Translations under genes and position numbers: made by a program
Part shown: positions 8,371-16,400 of the stretch, piece by piece
Numbering within the stretch: position 1 is the first letter of the stretch
How the letters are laid out: each line of letters opens with the position of its first letter
From: Planctomycetota bacterium
GTDB lineage: Bacteria > Planctomycetota > B15-G4 > SIAN01
DNA: 64,000 nt
Direction: 5' to 3'
Assembly: GCA_016795285.1 (NCBI GenBank)
Contig: JAEUIC010000025.1
Coordinates: forward strand, 124,001 to 188,000
Notes under the pieces: model-generated
Databases searched by the model: none
Told to the model about the DNA's origin: nothing
Seen by the model: only the letters and a program-made list of their open reading frames with translations

Positions 8371-8922
8371 TCAGCGCGGCAGCAGGCCGAACGACGCGAC
8401 CACGCGCAGCTTCAGCCGCTCGATCGGCAGCGGGCCGAGCGCGCGCGAGTCGGGGTGGCGGCAGGCGGGGTTGTCGGTGAAGAGCAGCACGCGCCCGGCG
8501 GGCACCACGTCGGGCAGCAGCTCGGCGAGCTCGGTCGGCACCACCCGCTCGGCCGCGCCGATCCGCACCCGCGTCCGCTCGGCGCGCTCGCCGGCGGCGA
8601 CGACCAGCGGCTCGCGCTGCACGACGTCGCCCGGCAGGCCGAGGAGGCGCGCGAGGCGCAGCTCGCCGATCTCGGTGGCGTCGCCGGTGCGGTCGAAGAG
8701 GTAGAGCGCGTCGCGCTCGAGCTCGAAGTCGTCGTCGGCGAGCGTCTTCACCACCGCCTTGCCGCCCGCCTCGATCGAGGGGGTCGAGTCGTCGTCCGCC
8801 GCGATGGCGACGAAGCGCAGGTCGCGCAGCCCGAAGAAGACCAGCGCGCCGCCGAGCAGCAGCACGACGATGCGGACGTGGCGCTGCAGCCAGCGCGGCT
8901 CGAGCCAGTGCGGACGGTTCAT
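8371..8922 (-). CDS. Degenerate signal-peptidase-I-fold membrane protein
   Basis: A 183-residue protein with one N-terminal membrane segment (about residues 15-33) and S26 peptidase landmarks: LLGLPGDVV corresponds to box D and DNPACRHPDSRALGPL to box E. My alignment to E. coli LepB places Asp where the catalytic Ser90 should be (DSTPSIEAGG against SMMPTLLIGD) and Ala where Lys145 should be (LARLLGLPGD against IKRAVGLPGD). Both members of the Ser-Lys dyad therefore appear lost, and peptidase activity is doubtful. ATGA overlap with the thiE-like gene suggests coupled expression. It could be an assembly or scaffold protein; this is inference. Confidence 0.7.
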   Translation of the reverse strand: MNRPHWLEPRWLQRHVRIVVLLLGGALVFFGLRDLRFVAIAADDDSTPSIEAGGKAVVKTLADDDFELERDALYLFDRTGDATEIGELRLARLLGLPGDVVQREPLVVAAGERAERTRVRIGAAERVVPTELAELLPDVVPAGRVLLFTDNPACRHPDSRALGPLPIERLKLRVVASFGLLPR

Positions 8923-9593
8923 CGCGCCTCCTCGCCGGCGCCCGCGGCCGCCAGCCGTTCGTGCAGAACGCGCGCGGCGCGCTCCGGATCGACGGCGTCG
9001 AAGAAGAGGCGGATCGCGGCGACGCGCGTGATGCCGGCCGCCGCCAGCGCCGGGGCGCTCTCGAGCGTGAGGCCGCCGAGCGCATAGAGCGGCAGCGGCA
9101 GCGCCGCCGCAGTCGCGACGAACCGCGCGAGGCCGACCGGCTCGACGCCCGGCTTCGACGGCGTCGGCAGCAGCGGCGCGAGGAACGCATGGGCGCAGCG
9201 GGCGATCTCGTCCGGCGGGCGCGACAGCGGCAGGTGGAGCGAGAGGCCGAGCGCCAACGTCGGCGCCGCGCGCGCCAGCTGCGACGGCGGCGGCGACCGC
9301 TCCGGGAGGTGGACGCCGTGCGCGCCGACCCGCAGCGCCAGCTCGGCGTCGGCGCTGATCCAGAGTTCGAGCCGCGCCGCCGCGCACGCCCGCGCGACCC
9401 GCTCGGCCAGCGCCGCGCGCGCCGGCGCGGCGAGCGACGGCTCGCGCAGCAGCACGCGCGCCACGCCCCCCGCGGCGAGCGCCGGCAGCTTCGCCTCGAG
9501 CTCGATCGCGTCGCCGCGGTCGGGCGTCACGGCGAAGAGCGCGACCTCACGCGCGGCGCGGCGCGGGATCGGCATCGGGATCCGGGTCGGCAT
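8919..9593 (-). CDS. Thiamine-phosphate synthase/TenI-like TIM-barrel protein
   Basis: A protein of up to 224 residues in the ThiE/TenI family. Recognisable stretches are LFAVTPDR at the first strand, GAHGVHLPERS, LGLSLHLP in place of the usual IGxSxH, PLLPTPSKPG with the pyrophosphate-loop Lys, and YALGGLT near the C-terminus. The ThiE VQLREK motif is reduced to VLLREP and the GVHLGQxD acid is absent, so it may be a TenI-like isomerase-type protein or a weak synthase. The start is uncertain: ATG at 9593 or 9575, both inside the end of the preceding gene. Two genes downstream is thiL, supporting a thiamine connection. Confidence 0.75.
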   Translation of the reverse strand: MPTRIPMPIPRRAAREVALFAVTPDRGDAIELEAKLPALAAGGVARVLLREPSLAAPARAALAERVARACAAARLELWISADAELALRVGAHGVHLPERSPPPSQLARAAPTLALGLSLHLPLSRPPDEIARCAHAFLAPLLPTPSKPGVEPVGLARFVATAAALPLPLYALGGLTLESAPALAAAGITRVAAIRLFFDAVDPERAARVLHERLAAAGAGEEAR

Positions 9594-11742
9594 CGGGGTC
9601 GGGTTCGGAGTCGGGTTCGGGGTCGGCCTCGCGAGCGACGGGCTCGGCGCCGTTGGCGCTGCCGTTCGCGCTGCCGTTGGCGCCGCTCGTCCCGTTCGCC
9701 CCGCCGGGTCCGCTCGCGGCAGCGGCCGGGACGGCCGGCGCCTCGCCCGCGGGCGCGCCGTGCCCTTCGCCGGCGTGCGGGTCGCCCTCGAGGTAGACCC
9801 CCTCCTCGGCCAGCAGCGCCTGCCACTCCTCGACCGCCTCCATCTGCAGCGCCAGCACGCGCGGCCCGAGCCGCTCCTGCACCAGCTTCTTCACCTCGGC
9901 CCGCTGCAGCAGCGCGTCGATCACCTCGCGATGGCGCGCCGTCAGCAGGAGCGCCGGCCGCAAGCTGACGAAGCGCACCTTCTCGGCGTACTCGCGGATC
10001 GAGAAGACGATGTTCTGCGGCAGGTCGATCTGCGAGTGGGCGGCGAGCGTGTCGAGGATCTCCGCGGCGGTGAGGCCGCCGGCGATCGCCCGCTCGACCG
10101 AGCGCGGCGTGATGCGGAAGCGGTGGGCGTCGTCGGGCGCGACGCGCTCGGCGAAGCGGTCGAGCCGCTGGATGAGGTCGTAGGCGTCCGCTTCGGGCAG
10201 CAGCAGCACCTCGAAGTCGGAGTTGACCAGCAGGCGGCTCGTGGCCGGCGGCGTCTCGCTCTCGGCGAGGCCGAGCGCCTTCACCGCGAGCGGCGTGAGG
10301 CACAACATCACCGGCCGCCCGGCATCGACGGCGACATCGAGCAGGCCGAGCAGGTGGAGCTCCTCGCCGAGGAAGCCGCCGACCACCTGGCCGAGCTGCG
10401 GCAGGTCGCGCAGGTGCGCTTCGGGCGAGTACTGGAAGCGGCTCTGGTACGCCTCGCGCAACCCCGCGGCGTCGAGCTGCGCGAGGTAGCGCTGCCGCAC
10501 CGCGCCGACGAAGAGCTGGAAGTCGTACCAGCGGCCGGGCTTCAGCTCCTTCAGCCGCTCGAGCGCGAGCTTGCGCAGGCGCGGCGGATGGAAGGCGCGC
10601 CCCGGATCGTCGAGCAGCGCGGTCAGCAGCTCCTTCAGCTTGAAGTGGACCGAGAGGCGCGGCCAAGTCTTGCCCTTCGCGGTGAGCTGCAGCGTCCGTT
10701 CCGGCGTGCGCTTCAGCAGGTGGCGCTGCAGCGCGAGGTCGAGCAGGAAGTTGAAGAGCTTCTCGGCCGGGAAGTCGCCCTTCGAGCCGAGGATCAGCTC
10801 GTCCTCGATCTTCTTGGCGGCGGCGCGGTAGATCTGCCCGCCCTGCGTGTAGCGCACCTTGTCGCGGGTGAGCCGCTCCATCAGCAGCGAGAGGTCGGAG
10901 AGCAGGTCGACGCCGAGCGTGCGCACGCGCGCCGGAGCGGCCGGCTGGGCCGCGCCGCGCCGCTCGAGCTCGGCGGCGAGGATCTCCTCGAACAGGACGA
11001 TCGTCTCGTCGAAGTGGTTGATGCCGTACTCGCCGAGCGCGAGGTGGCGCACCGTGCCCAACCGCTCCGCTTCGAGCGCCTCCTTCACCTCGCGCCGCTT
11101 GCCGCCCGACGGATCGAGCACGGCGCGGCCCACCAGCGCGCGCGGCAGCAGGCCGCCGCCCGGCAGCAGCGCCCGCTCGTAGAGATCGCGCACCTCGGCC
11201 GGGAGGCGTTCGACCCGCTGGCCGACCGCCTCCGGCGCGAGCAGCAGCGCGGCCTCCTCGCCCGCCGCGAAGTCGGGACGCGCCTCGAGCAGCTTCTTCA
11301 GCGAGAACGACGCCGACAGCTCGAGGTCGAGGTCGGTCAGCTCGCGCTGCAGGATCTCGCCGAGCTCGGTGGCGATCACGTAGCGCGGCGACTCGTTGTC
11401 GGCCACCACGCGCGCGAAGAGGAAGCCGCGCTGCAGCAGCGCGCGCACCGCGGCGTCGACTTCGTGCGGGCTCATGAAGGCGAAGCTGCGCGCGGCGCGG
11501 ATCGACTCGAGGTCGGCCTCGAACGAGCGGCGCGACAGGAAGAAGCGCAGCAGGTCGACCAGCTTCTTGCCGAGCAGGCGCAGCCGGCGGCGCACCAGCC
11601 CGTCGTCGGTCATCAGCCGAGCGAGCTCGACCACCAGCTCGGTGCCGGGCGCGGCGCGCTGCCCGTCCCCCTGCCAGAAGCCGTGCAGCTCCCCTTGCAG
11701 CGCCGGGCTCTGCAGCCGGAGCAGTTCCTCGAGTCGCGTCAT
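9547..11742 (-). CDS. XPB partner protein with Helicase_C_3-type domain
   Basis: A 731-residue protein without helicase motifs. Residues from about 525 to 640 (RLLVNSDFEVLLLPE, then RFRITPRSVERAIAGGLTAAEIL, then LPQNIVFSIREY) match the N-terminal domain of the adjacent XPB helicase (LWVQSDRTILLE, YRITPLSLWNAAAVGVTAAQVV, PSQNVLHDIEDF), the Helicase_C_3 / XPB-Ssl2 N-terminal family. The first 500 residues are mostly helical with winged-helix-like stretches. The last 90 are low-complexity Ala/Gly/Asn then Asp-Pro-Glu repeats. ATGA overlap with the helicase gene argues for a complex. From memory, mycobacterial XPB (Rv0861c) also has a neighbour of this type. Function: probable partner or regulator of XPB in DNA repair, inferred. 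Confidence 0.75.
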   Translation of the reverse strand: MTRLEELLRLQSPALQGELHGFWQGDGQRAAPGTELVVELARLMTDDGLVRRRLRLLGKKLVDLLRFFLSRRSFEADLESIRAARSFAFMSPHEVDAAVRALLQRGFLFARVVADNESPRYVIATELGEILQRELTDLDLELSASFSLKKLLEARPDFAAGEEAALLLAPEAVGQRVERLPAEVRDLYERALLPGGGLLPRALVGRAVLDPSGGKRREVKEALEAERLGTVRHLALGEYGINHFDETIVLFEEILAAELERRGAAQPAAPARVRTLGVDLLSDLSLLMERLTRDKVRYTQGGQIYRAAAKKIEDELILGSKGDFPAEKLFNFLLDLALQRHLLKRTPERTLQLTAKGKTWPRLSVHFKLKELLTALLDDPGRAFHPPRLRKLALERLKELKPGRWYDFQLFVGAVRQRYLAQLDAAGLREAYQSRFQYSPEAHLRDLPQLGQVVGGFLGEELHLLGLLDVAVDAGRPVMLCLTPLAVKALGLAESETPPATSRLLVNSDFEVLLLPEADAYDLIQRLDRFAERVAPDDAHRFRITPRSVERAIAGGLTAAEILDTLAAHSQIDLPQNIVFSIREYAEKVRFVSLRPALLLTARHREVIDALLQRAEVKKLVQERLGPRVLALQMEAVEEWQALLAEEGVYLEGDPHAGEGHGAPAGEAPAVPAAAASGPGGANGTSGANGSANGSANGAEPVAREADPEPDSEPDPDADPDPDADPAPRRA
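9565..9635. repeat. Short tandem repeat in the tail of the XPB partner gene
   Basis: Repeats of a 6-base unit (GG-T/A-TCGG type, imperfect 12-base period) encode the acidic Asp-Pro-Asp/Glu-Pro tail of the partner protein. The same bases contain both candidate ATG starts of the thiE-like gene, so length change here would alter one protein tail and possibly the next gene's start. Confidence 0.6.
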
Positions 11743-13415
11743 GGCAGCTCCGCCTGACTCGCGATCCGGTAGGTGTAGCCCCGCTCCGTGAGGTAGCGCT
11801 GGCGACGCTCGGCGCACTCCTCCTCCTTCGTGTCCTTCGACACGAGGGAATAGAAGGTCGCCGGCGCGCCGCTGCTCTTCGGACGCAGGATGCGGCCGAG
11901 GCGCTGCGCCTCTTCCTGCCGCGAGCCGAAGGTGCCGGAGACCTGCACGGCGACGTTCGCGTCGGGCAGGTCGATGGCGAAGTTGCCCACCTTCGACACC
12001 ACGAGGACCGGGATGCGGCCCTCCTTGAACGCGCGATAGAGGCGCTCCCGTTCCGCCGTCGGCGTCTTGCCGACGATCAGCGGGGCGTCGATCGCCTTGG
12101 CCATCGCCTCGATCTGCTCGAGGTACTGGCCGATCACCAGGACATGGTCGCCGCCGTGCTTCGCCAGGATGCGGCGCAGCACCGGCAGCTTGTCGGGGTT
12201 CTCGCTGGCGAGGCGGAACTGGTCGCGGCTCTGCAGCGAGAGGTACTGGATGCGCTGCTCCTGCGGGAGGGGCACGCGCACCTCGATGCAGTGCGCCTCG
12301 GCGATCCAGCCGAGCGTCTCGAGCTCCTTCCACGGCATGTCGAAGCGCTTCGGCCCGATGAGGCTGAAGACGTCGTCCTCGCGGTGGTCCTCGCGCACCA
12401 GCGTGGCGGTCAAGCCGAGGCGGCGGCGCGCCTGCAGGTCGGCGCTGGCGCGGAACACCGGCGCCGGCAGCAGGTGGACCTCGTCGTAGACGATCAGCCC
12501 CCAGTCCTTGGCCGCGAACAGGCCGAAGTGGGTGAACGGCGTCGCCCCCTTCTCCTTGCGGTGCGTGAGGATCTGGTAGGTCGAGATCGTGATCGGGCGG
12601 ATCTCCTTGCGATCGCCGGTGTACTCGCCGACGTCCTCGGCCGGCACGTTCGCCTTGTCGATCAGCTCCGACTTCCACTGCCGCACCGCGACGGTGTTGG
12701 TGGTGAGCACCAGCGTCTCGCACTGCAGCTTCTCGATCACCGCCATCGAGACCACGGTCTTGCCGGCGCCACACGGCAGCACGATCACGCCGCTGCCGCC
12801 GCGCTCGCTGCCGCCGGCGTGGAAGAGCTCGGCCGCGTGGCGCTGGTAGGGGCGCACCGTGAACGGCTTGCCGGAGAGCGTCGTCGTGCGCAGCTCGAAG
12901 CGGTAGGGCGCGCCGGGCGTGTAGCCCGCCACGTCGTCGACCGGGTAGCCGAGCTTGAGCAGCGTCTGCTTCACCTCGCCGCGCGACAGCTCGTCGAGGC
13001 GCAGCGCGCCGTCTTGCTCGGTGGCGAGCGTCCACTTCGCCAGCACGCCGGCCGCGACGAAGTCGGCCAGCAGCTTCGCGTCGCCCGACTCGAGCACGAG
13101 CCCGGCGGCGCGGCGCACCAGCCGCAGCAGCCCGTAGCGGCGCAGGAAGTCCTCGATGTCGTGCAGCACGTTCTGCGACGGCGGCTCGCGGCTCATCCGC
13201 TGCAGGAAGTCGACCACCTGCGCGGCCGTCACGCCGACCGCCGCCGCGTTCCAGAGCGAGAGCGGCGTGATGCGGTAGGTGTGGAACCGCTCCGGCGACT
13301 TCTCGAGCTCCGCGAAGCGCGGCAGGAACGCCTGCGCCTCGCCAGCCAGCGCGTGGCCGACCTCGAGGAGGATCGTGCGGTCCGACTGCACCCAGAGCGG
13401 ACGATCGCTGCTCAT
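11739..13415 (-). CDS. XPB-family DNA repair helicase
   Basis: A 558-residue superfamily 2 helicase of the XPB/ERCC3 type, a 3'-5' ATP-dependent DNA translocase. In order: N-terminal Helicase_C_3-type domain (about residues 5-95), Walker A VLPCGAGKTVV, TNTVAVRQWKSEL, motif II YDEVHLLPA (DEVH, as in XPB), GLTATLVREDHREDD with the XPB-specific RED motif, then the second RecA domain with VVSKVGNFAIDLPDANVAVQ and RQEEAQRLGRILRPK. The ATG overlaps the uvrA stop (ATGA) and its own stop overlaps the partner gene start. In eukaryotes XPB opens DNA in nucleotide excision repair; direct coupling to uvrA suggests a similar job here. Confidence 0.93.
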   Translation of the reverse strand: MSSDRPLWVQSDRTILLEVGHALAGEAQAFLPRFAELEKSPERFHTYRITPLSLWNAAAVGVTAAQVVDFLQRMSREPPSQNVLHDIEDFLRRYGLLRLVRRAAGLVLESGDAKLLADFVAAGVLAKWTLATEQDGALRLDELSRGEVKQTLLKLGYPVDDVAGYTPGAPYRFELRTTTLSGKPFTVRPYQRHAAELFHAGGSERGGSGVIVLPCGAGKTVVSMAVIEKLQCETLVLTTNTVAVRQWKSELIDKANVPAEDVGEYTGDRKEIRPITISTYQILTHRKEKGATPFTHFGLFAAKDWGLIVYDEVHLLPAPVFRASADLQARRRLGLTATLVREDHREDDVFSLIGPKRFDMPWKELETLGWIAEAHCIEVRVPLPQEQRIQYLSLQSRDQFRLASENPDKLPVLRRILAKHGGDHVLVIGQYLEQIEAMAKAIDAPLIVGKTPTAERERLYRAFKEGRIPVLVVSKVGNFAIDLPDANVAVQVSGTFGSRQEEAQRLGRILRPKSSGAPATFYSLVSKDTKEEECAERRQRYLTERGYTYRIASQAELP

Positions 13416-16400
13416 GCGCGCGCCTCCGACGGTAAGGCGGTGCGCCGCGCGGCACGTCCGCGCAGCAGCGGCGCGAGCGCGCGGCCGGTGTGCGACGCGG
13501 CGCAGGCGGCGACCGTCTCCGGCGTGCCGGCGACGACGAGCTGCCCGCCCGCTGCGCCGCCGTCGGGGCCGAGGTCGACGATCCAGTCGGCGCTCTTCAG
13601 CACGTCGAGATGGTGCTCGATCACCAGCACCGAGCTGCCGCGCTCGACCAGCCGGTGGAAGACGGCGACCAGCTTCTGCACGTCGGCGAAGTGGAGTCCG
13701 GTGGTCGGCTCGTCGAGCAGGTAGAGCGTCTTGCCGATGCTCGGCCGCGCGAGTTCCGCAGCGAGCTTGACGCGCTGCGCCTCGCCGCCCGAGAGCGTCG
13801 TCGACGACTGCCCGAGCTTCAGGTAGCCGAGCCCGACGTCCTGCAGCACCTGCAGCGTCCGCTTGATGCGCGGGTGGCTCGCGAAGAAGGCGAGCGCCTC
13901 CTCCACCTCCATCTGCAGCACCTCGGCGATGTTCTTGCCCTTGTAGCGCACCGTCAGCGTCTCGGCGGCGTAGCGCGCACCGCGGCACGCCTCGCACGGC
14001 GTCCAGACGTCCGACAGGAAGTGCATCTCGACCAGCACCGCGCCGCGCCCCTGGCACGCCTCGCAGCGGCCGTCGCCCTGGTTGAAGGAGAAGCGCACGG
14101 GCGTGAAGCCCTTCATGCGCGCCTCCTCGGTGGCGGCGAAGACGGCACGGATCGGGTCGAAAACCTTGGTGTAGGTGGCCGGGTTGCTGGACGGCGTGGT
14201 GCCGATCGGCGACTGGTCGATGACGATCAGCTGCTTCACCTGGTCCAAGCCGTCGATGGCGCGGCAGCCCGCCTGCGCCACCGGCAGCTTCACGCCGGCG
14301 AGCAGCGCCTCGACGGCCGGCCGCACCACCTCCATCAGCAGCGTCGACTTGCCCGAGCCCGACACGCCGGTCAGCGCGGTGAGCGTGCCGAGCGGCAGCG
14401 CGACGTCGAGCCCCTTCAGGTTGTGGCGCGTCGCGCCGCGGACGAGGAGCTTGCCGCTCCCCTTGCGCCGCTCCGCCGGCGTCGCGATCGCCGCGTCGCC
14501 GCGCAGCCACGCGCCGGTGAGCGACGTCGCGCACGCCTCGATGGCGGCGAACGGGCCGCTCGCGACCACTTCGCCGCCATGCACGCCGGCGCCGGGGCCG
14601 AGGTCGACGATCCAGTCGGCCGCGCGCATCATCTCCTCGTCGTGCTCGACGACGATGATGGTGTTGCCGAGCTTCTTCAGCCCCTGCAGCGTCTCGATCA
14701 AGCGGCCGGTGTCGCGCGGATGGAGGCCGATCGACGGCTCGTCCAGCACGTACATGCAGCCGACCAGCCCGCTGCCGAGCTGCGTCGCCAGCCGGATGCG
14801 CTGCGCCTCGCCGCCCGACAGCGTCGCCGAAGCGCGCTCGAGCGTCAGGTAATCGAGGCCGACGTCGACCAGGAAGCGCAGCCGGCCGCGCACCTCCTGC
14901 AGCGGCTGCGCGGCGATCTGCTGCTCCGCCTTCGAGAGCCCCGCCTTCGGCAGCTGCGCGAAGAAGTCGAGCGCCTCGCCGACCGTGAGGCGCCCCACCT
15001 CGCGCAGCCCCTGCCCGCCGACCGTGACCGCCAGCGCCTCGGGCTTCAAGCGCCCGCCGCCGCAGCTCGGGCAGCTCCCCTCCTCGGTGAGCTTCAGGAG
15101 CTTCGCGACCCACCACTTCCCTTCGTCGGCCTCGCGCACCCAGTGCTCGATCTCGCCGAGGATGCCGCGGAAGCGCGCGCTGAAGGTGTACTCGCGCGAC
15201 TTCTGCACGTTCTTCGTCGCGAGCGTCGTGGTGACGCGTTCCGGCACGCCGACGCCGCGCAGCAGGCCGGCGCGCGCCTTGGCCGGGAGCTTCGCGAACG
15301 GCACCTCGAGATCGACGTCGAGCTCGCGCGCGGCCCCTTCGAGGATGCTGCGGTGCCAGCCGCCCTTCTTGGTGAAGAGGCGACCGGGGAAGTCGGTGAG
15401 CAGCGCGCCGCCGAAGAGCGGCTTGTGCGGCGCGACGATCACCCGCTCCTCGACGCTGCGCCGCATGCGGCCGAGGCCGAGGCATTCGGGGCAGGCGCCG
15501 AGCTGATGGTTGAAGCTGAAGTGGCGCGGCGAGAGTTCCGCCTCGGGATACCAGCCGCACTTCTCGCACGACGGCCGCGTCGACCAGTCGAGCCGGGTGG
15601 TCGTGCCGTCGGCCGCCTCGAGCTGCACGCCGGCCAGTCCGCCGCCCTTGCGGAACGCCTCCTCGAGCGCTTCGGCGAGGCGCGTGCGCTTGCCCGGCTC
15701 GACGCGCACGCGATCGATCACCAGCGCGATCTCGCGCTGCGCGAGCGGCGCCGCGTTCGCCGCCGCGTTCGACGCCGCGTTCGCCGCTCCGGCGAGTTCG
15801 TCGACGCGCCGCTCGACGCCGTCGATCAGCAGGCGGAGGTAGCCGTCGGCTTGCAGGCCGGGCAGCGCCGCGGCGAGTTCGTCGGCGCGCGTGAAGCGCA
15901 GCGGCCGGCGCGCCTCGGCCCGCCAGAGCGGCGCCAAGAGGAGCGCCTTGCCCCCCGCGCCGCGCTCGACGAGGTCGGCCGCGGCGGTGGTCGCCGACCA
16001 GGCGCGCGCTGCGGCGCCGCAGGTCGGGCAGTGCGGCAGGCCGATGCGCGCCCACAGCAGGCGCAGGTGGTCGTGGATCTCGGTGGTGGTCGCGACGGTC
16101 GAGCGCGGGTTCTTCGAGCCGCCCTTCTGGTCGATGGCGATGGCCGGCCGTAGCCCGTGGATGCGGTCGACCGGCGCGCGCTCGAGGCGCGAGAAGAAGC
16201 GGCGCGCGTAGGTGGAGAGCGACTCGACGAAGCGGCGCTGCCCCTCGGCGAAGAGCGTCTCGAAGGCGAGCGACGTCTTGCCCGAGCCGGAGACGCCGGT
16301 GATCACGGTCAACGCGTCCTGCGGCAGCTCGACGTCGATGCCGCGCAGGTTGTTCTTGCGAGCGCCGCGCACGACGAGGCGGCGCGGATCGTCGTCGGGG

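Noticed and set aside
8371-8922. Functional signal peptidase I (lepB)
   Set aside because: The Ser-Lys dyad appears missing in the aligned positions, so I call it a degenerate family member.
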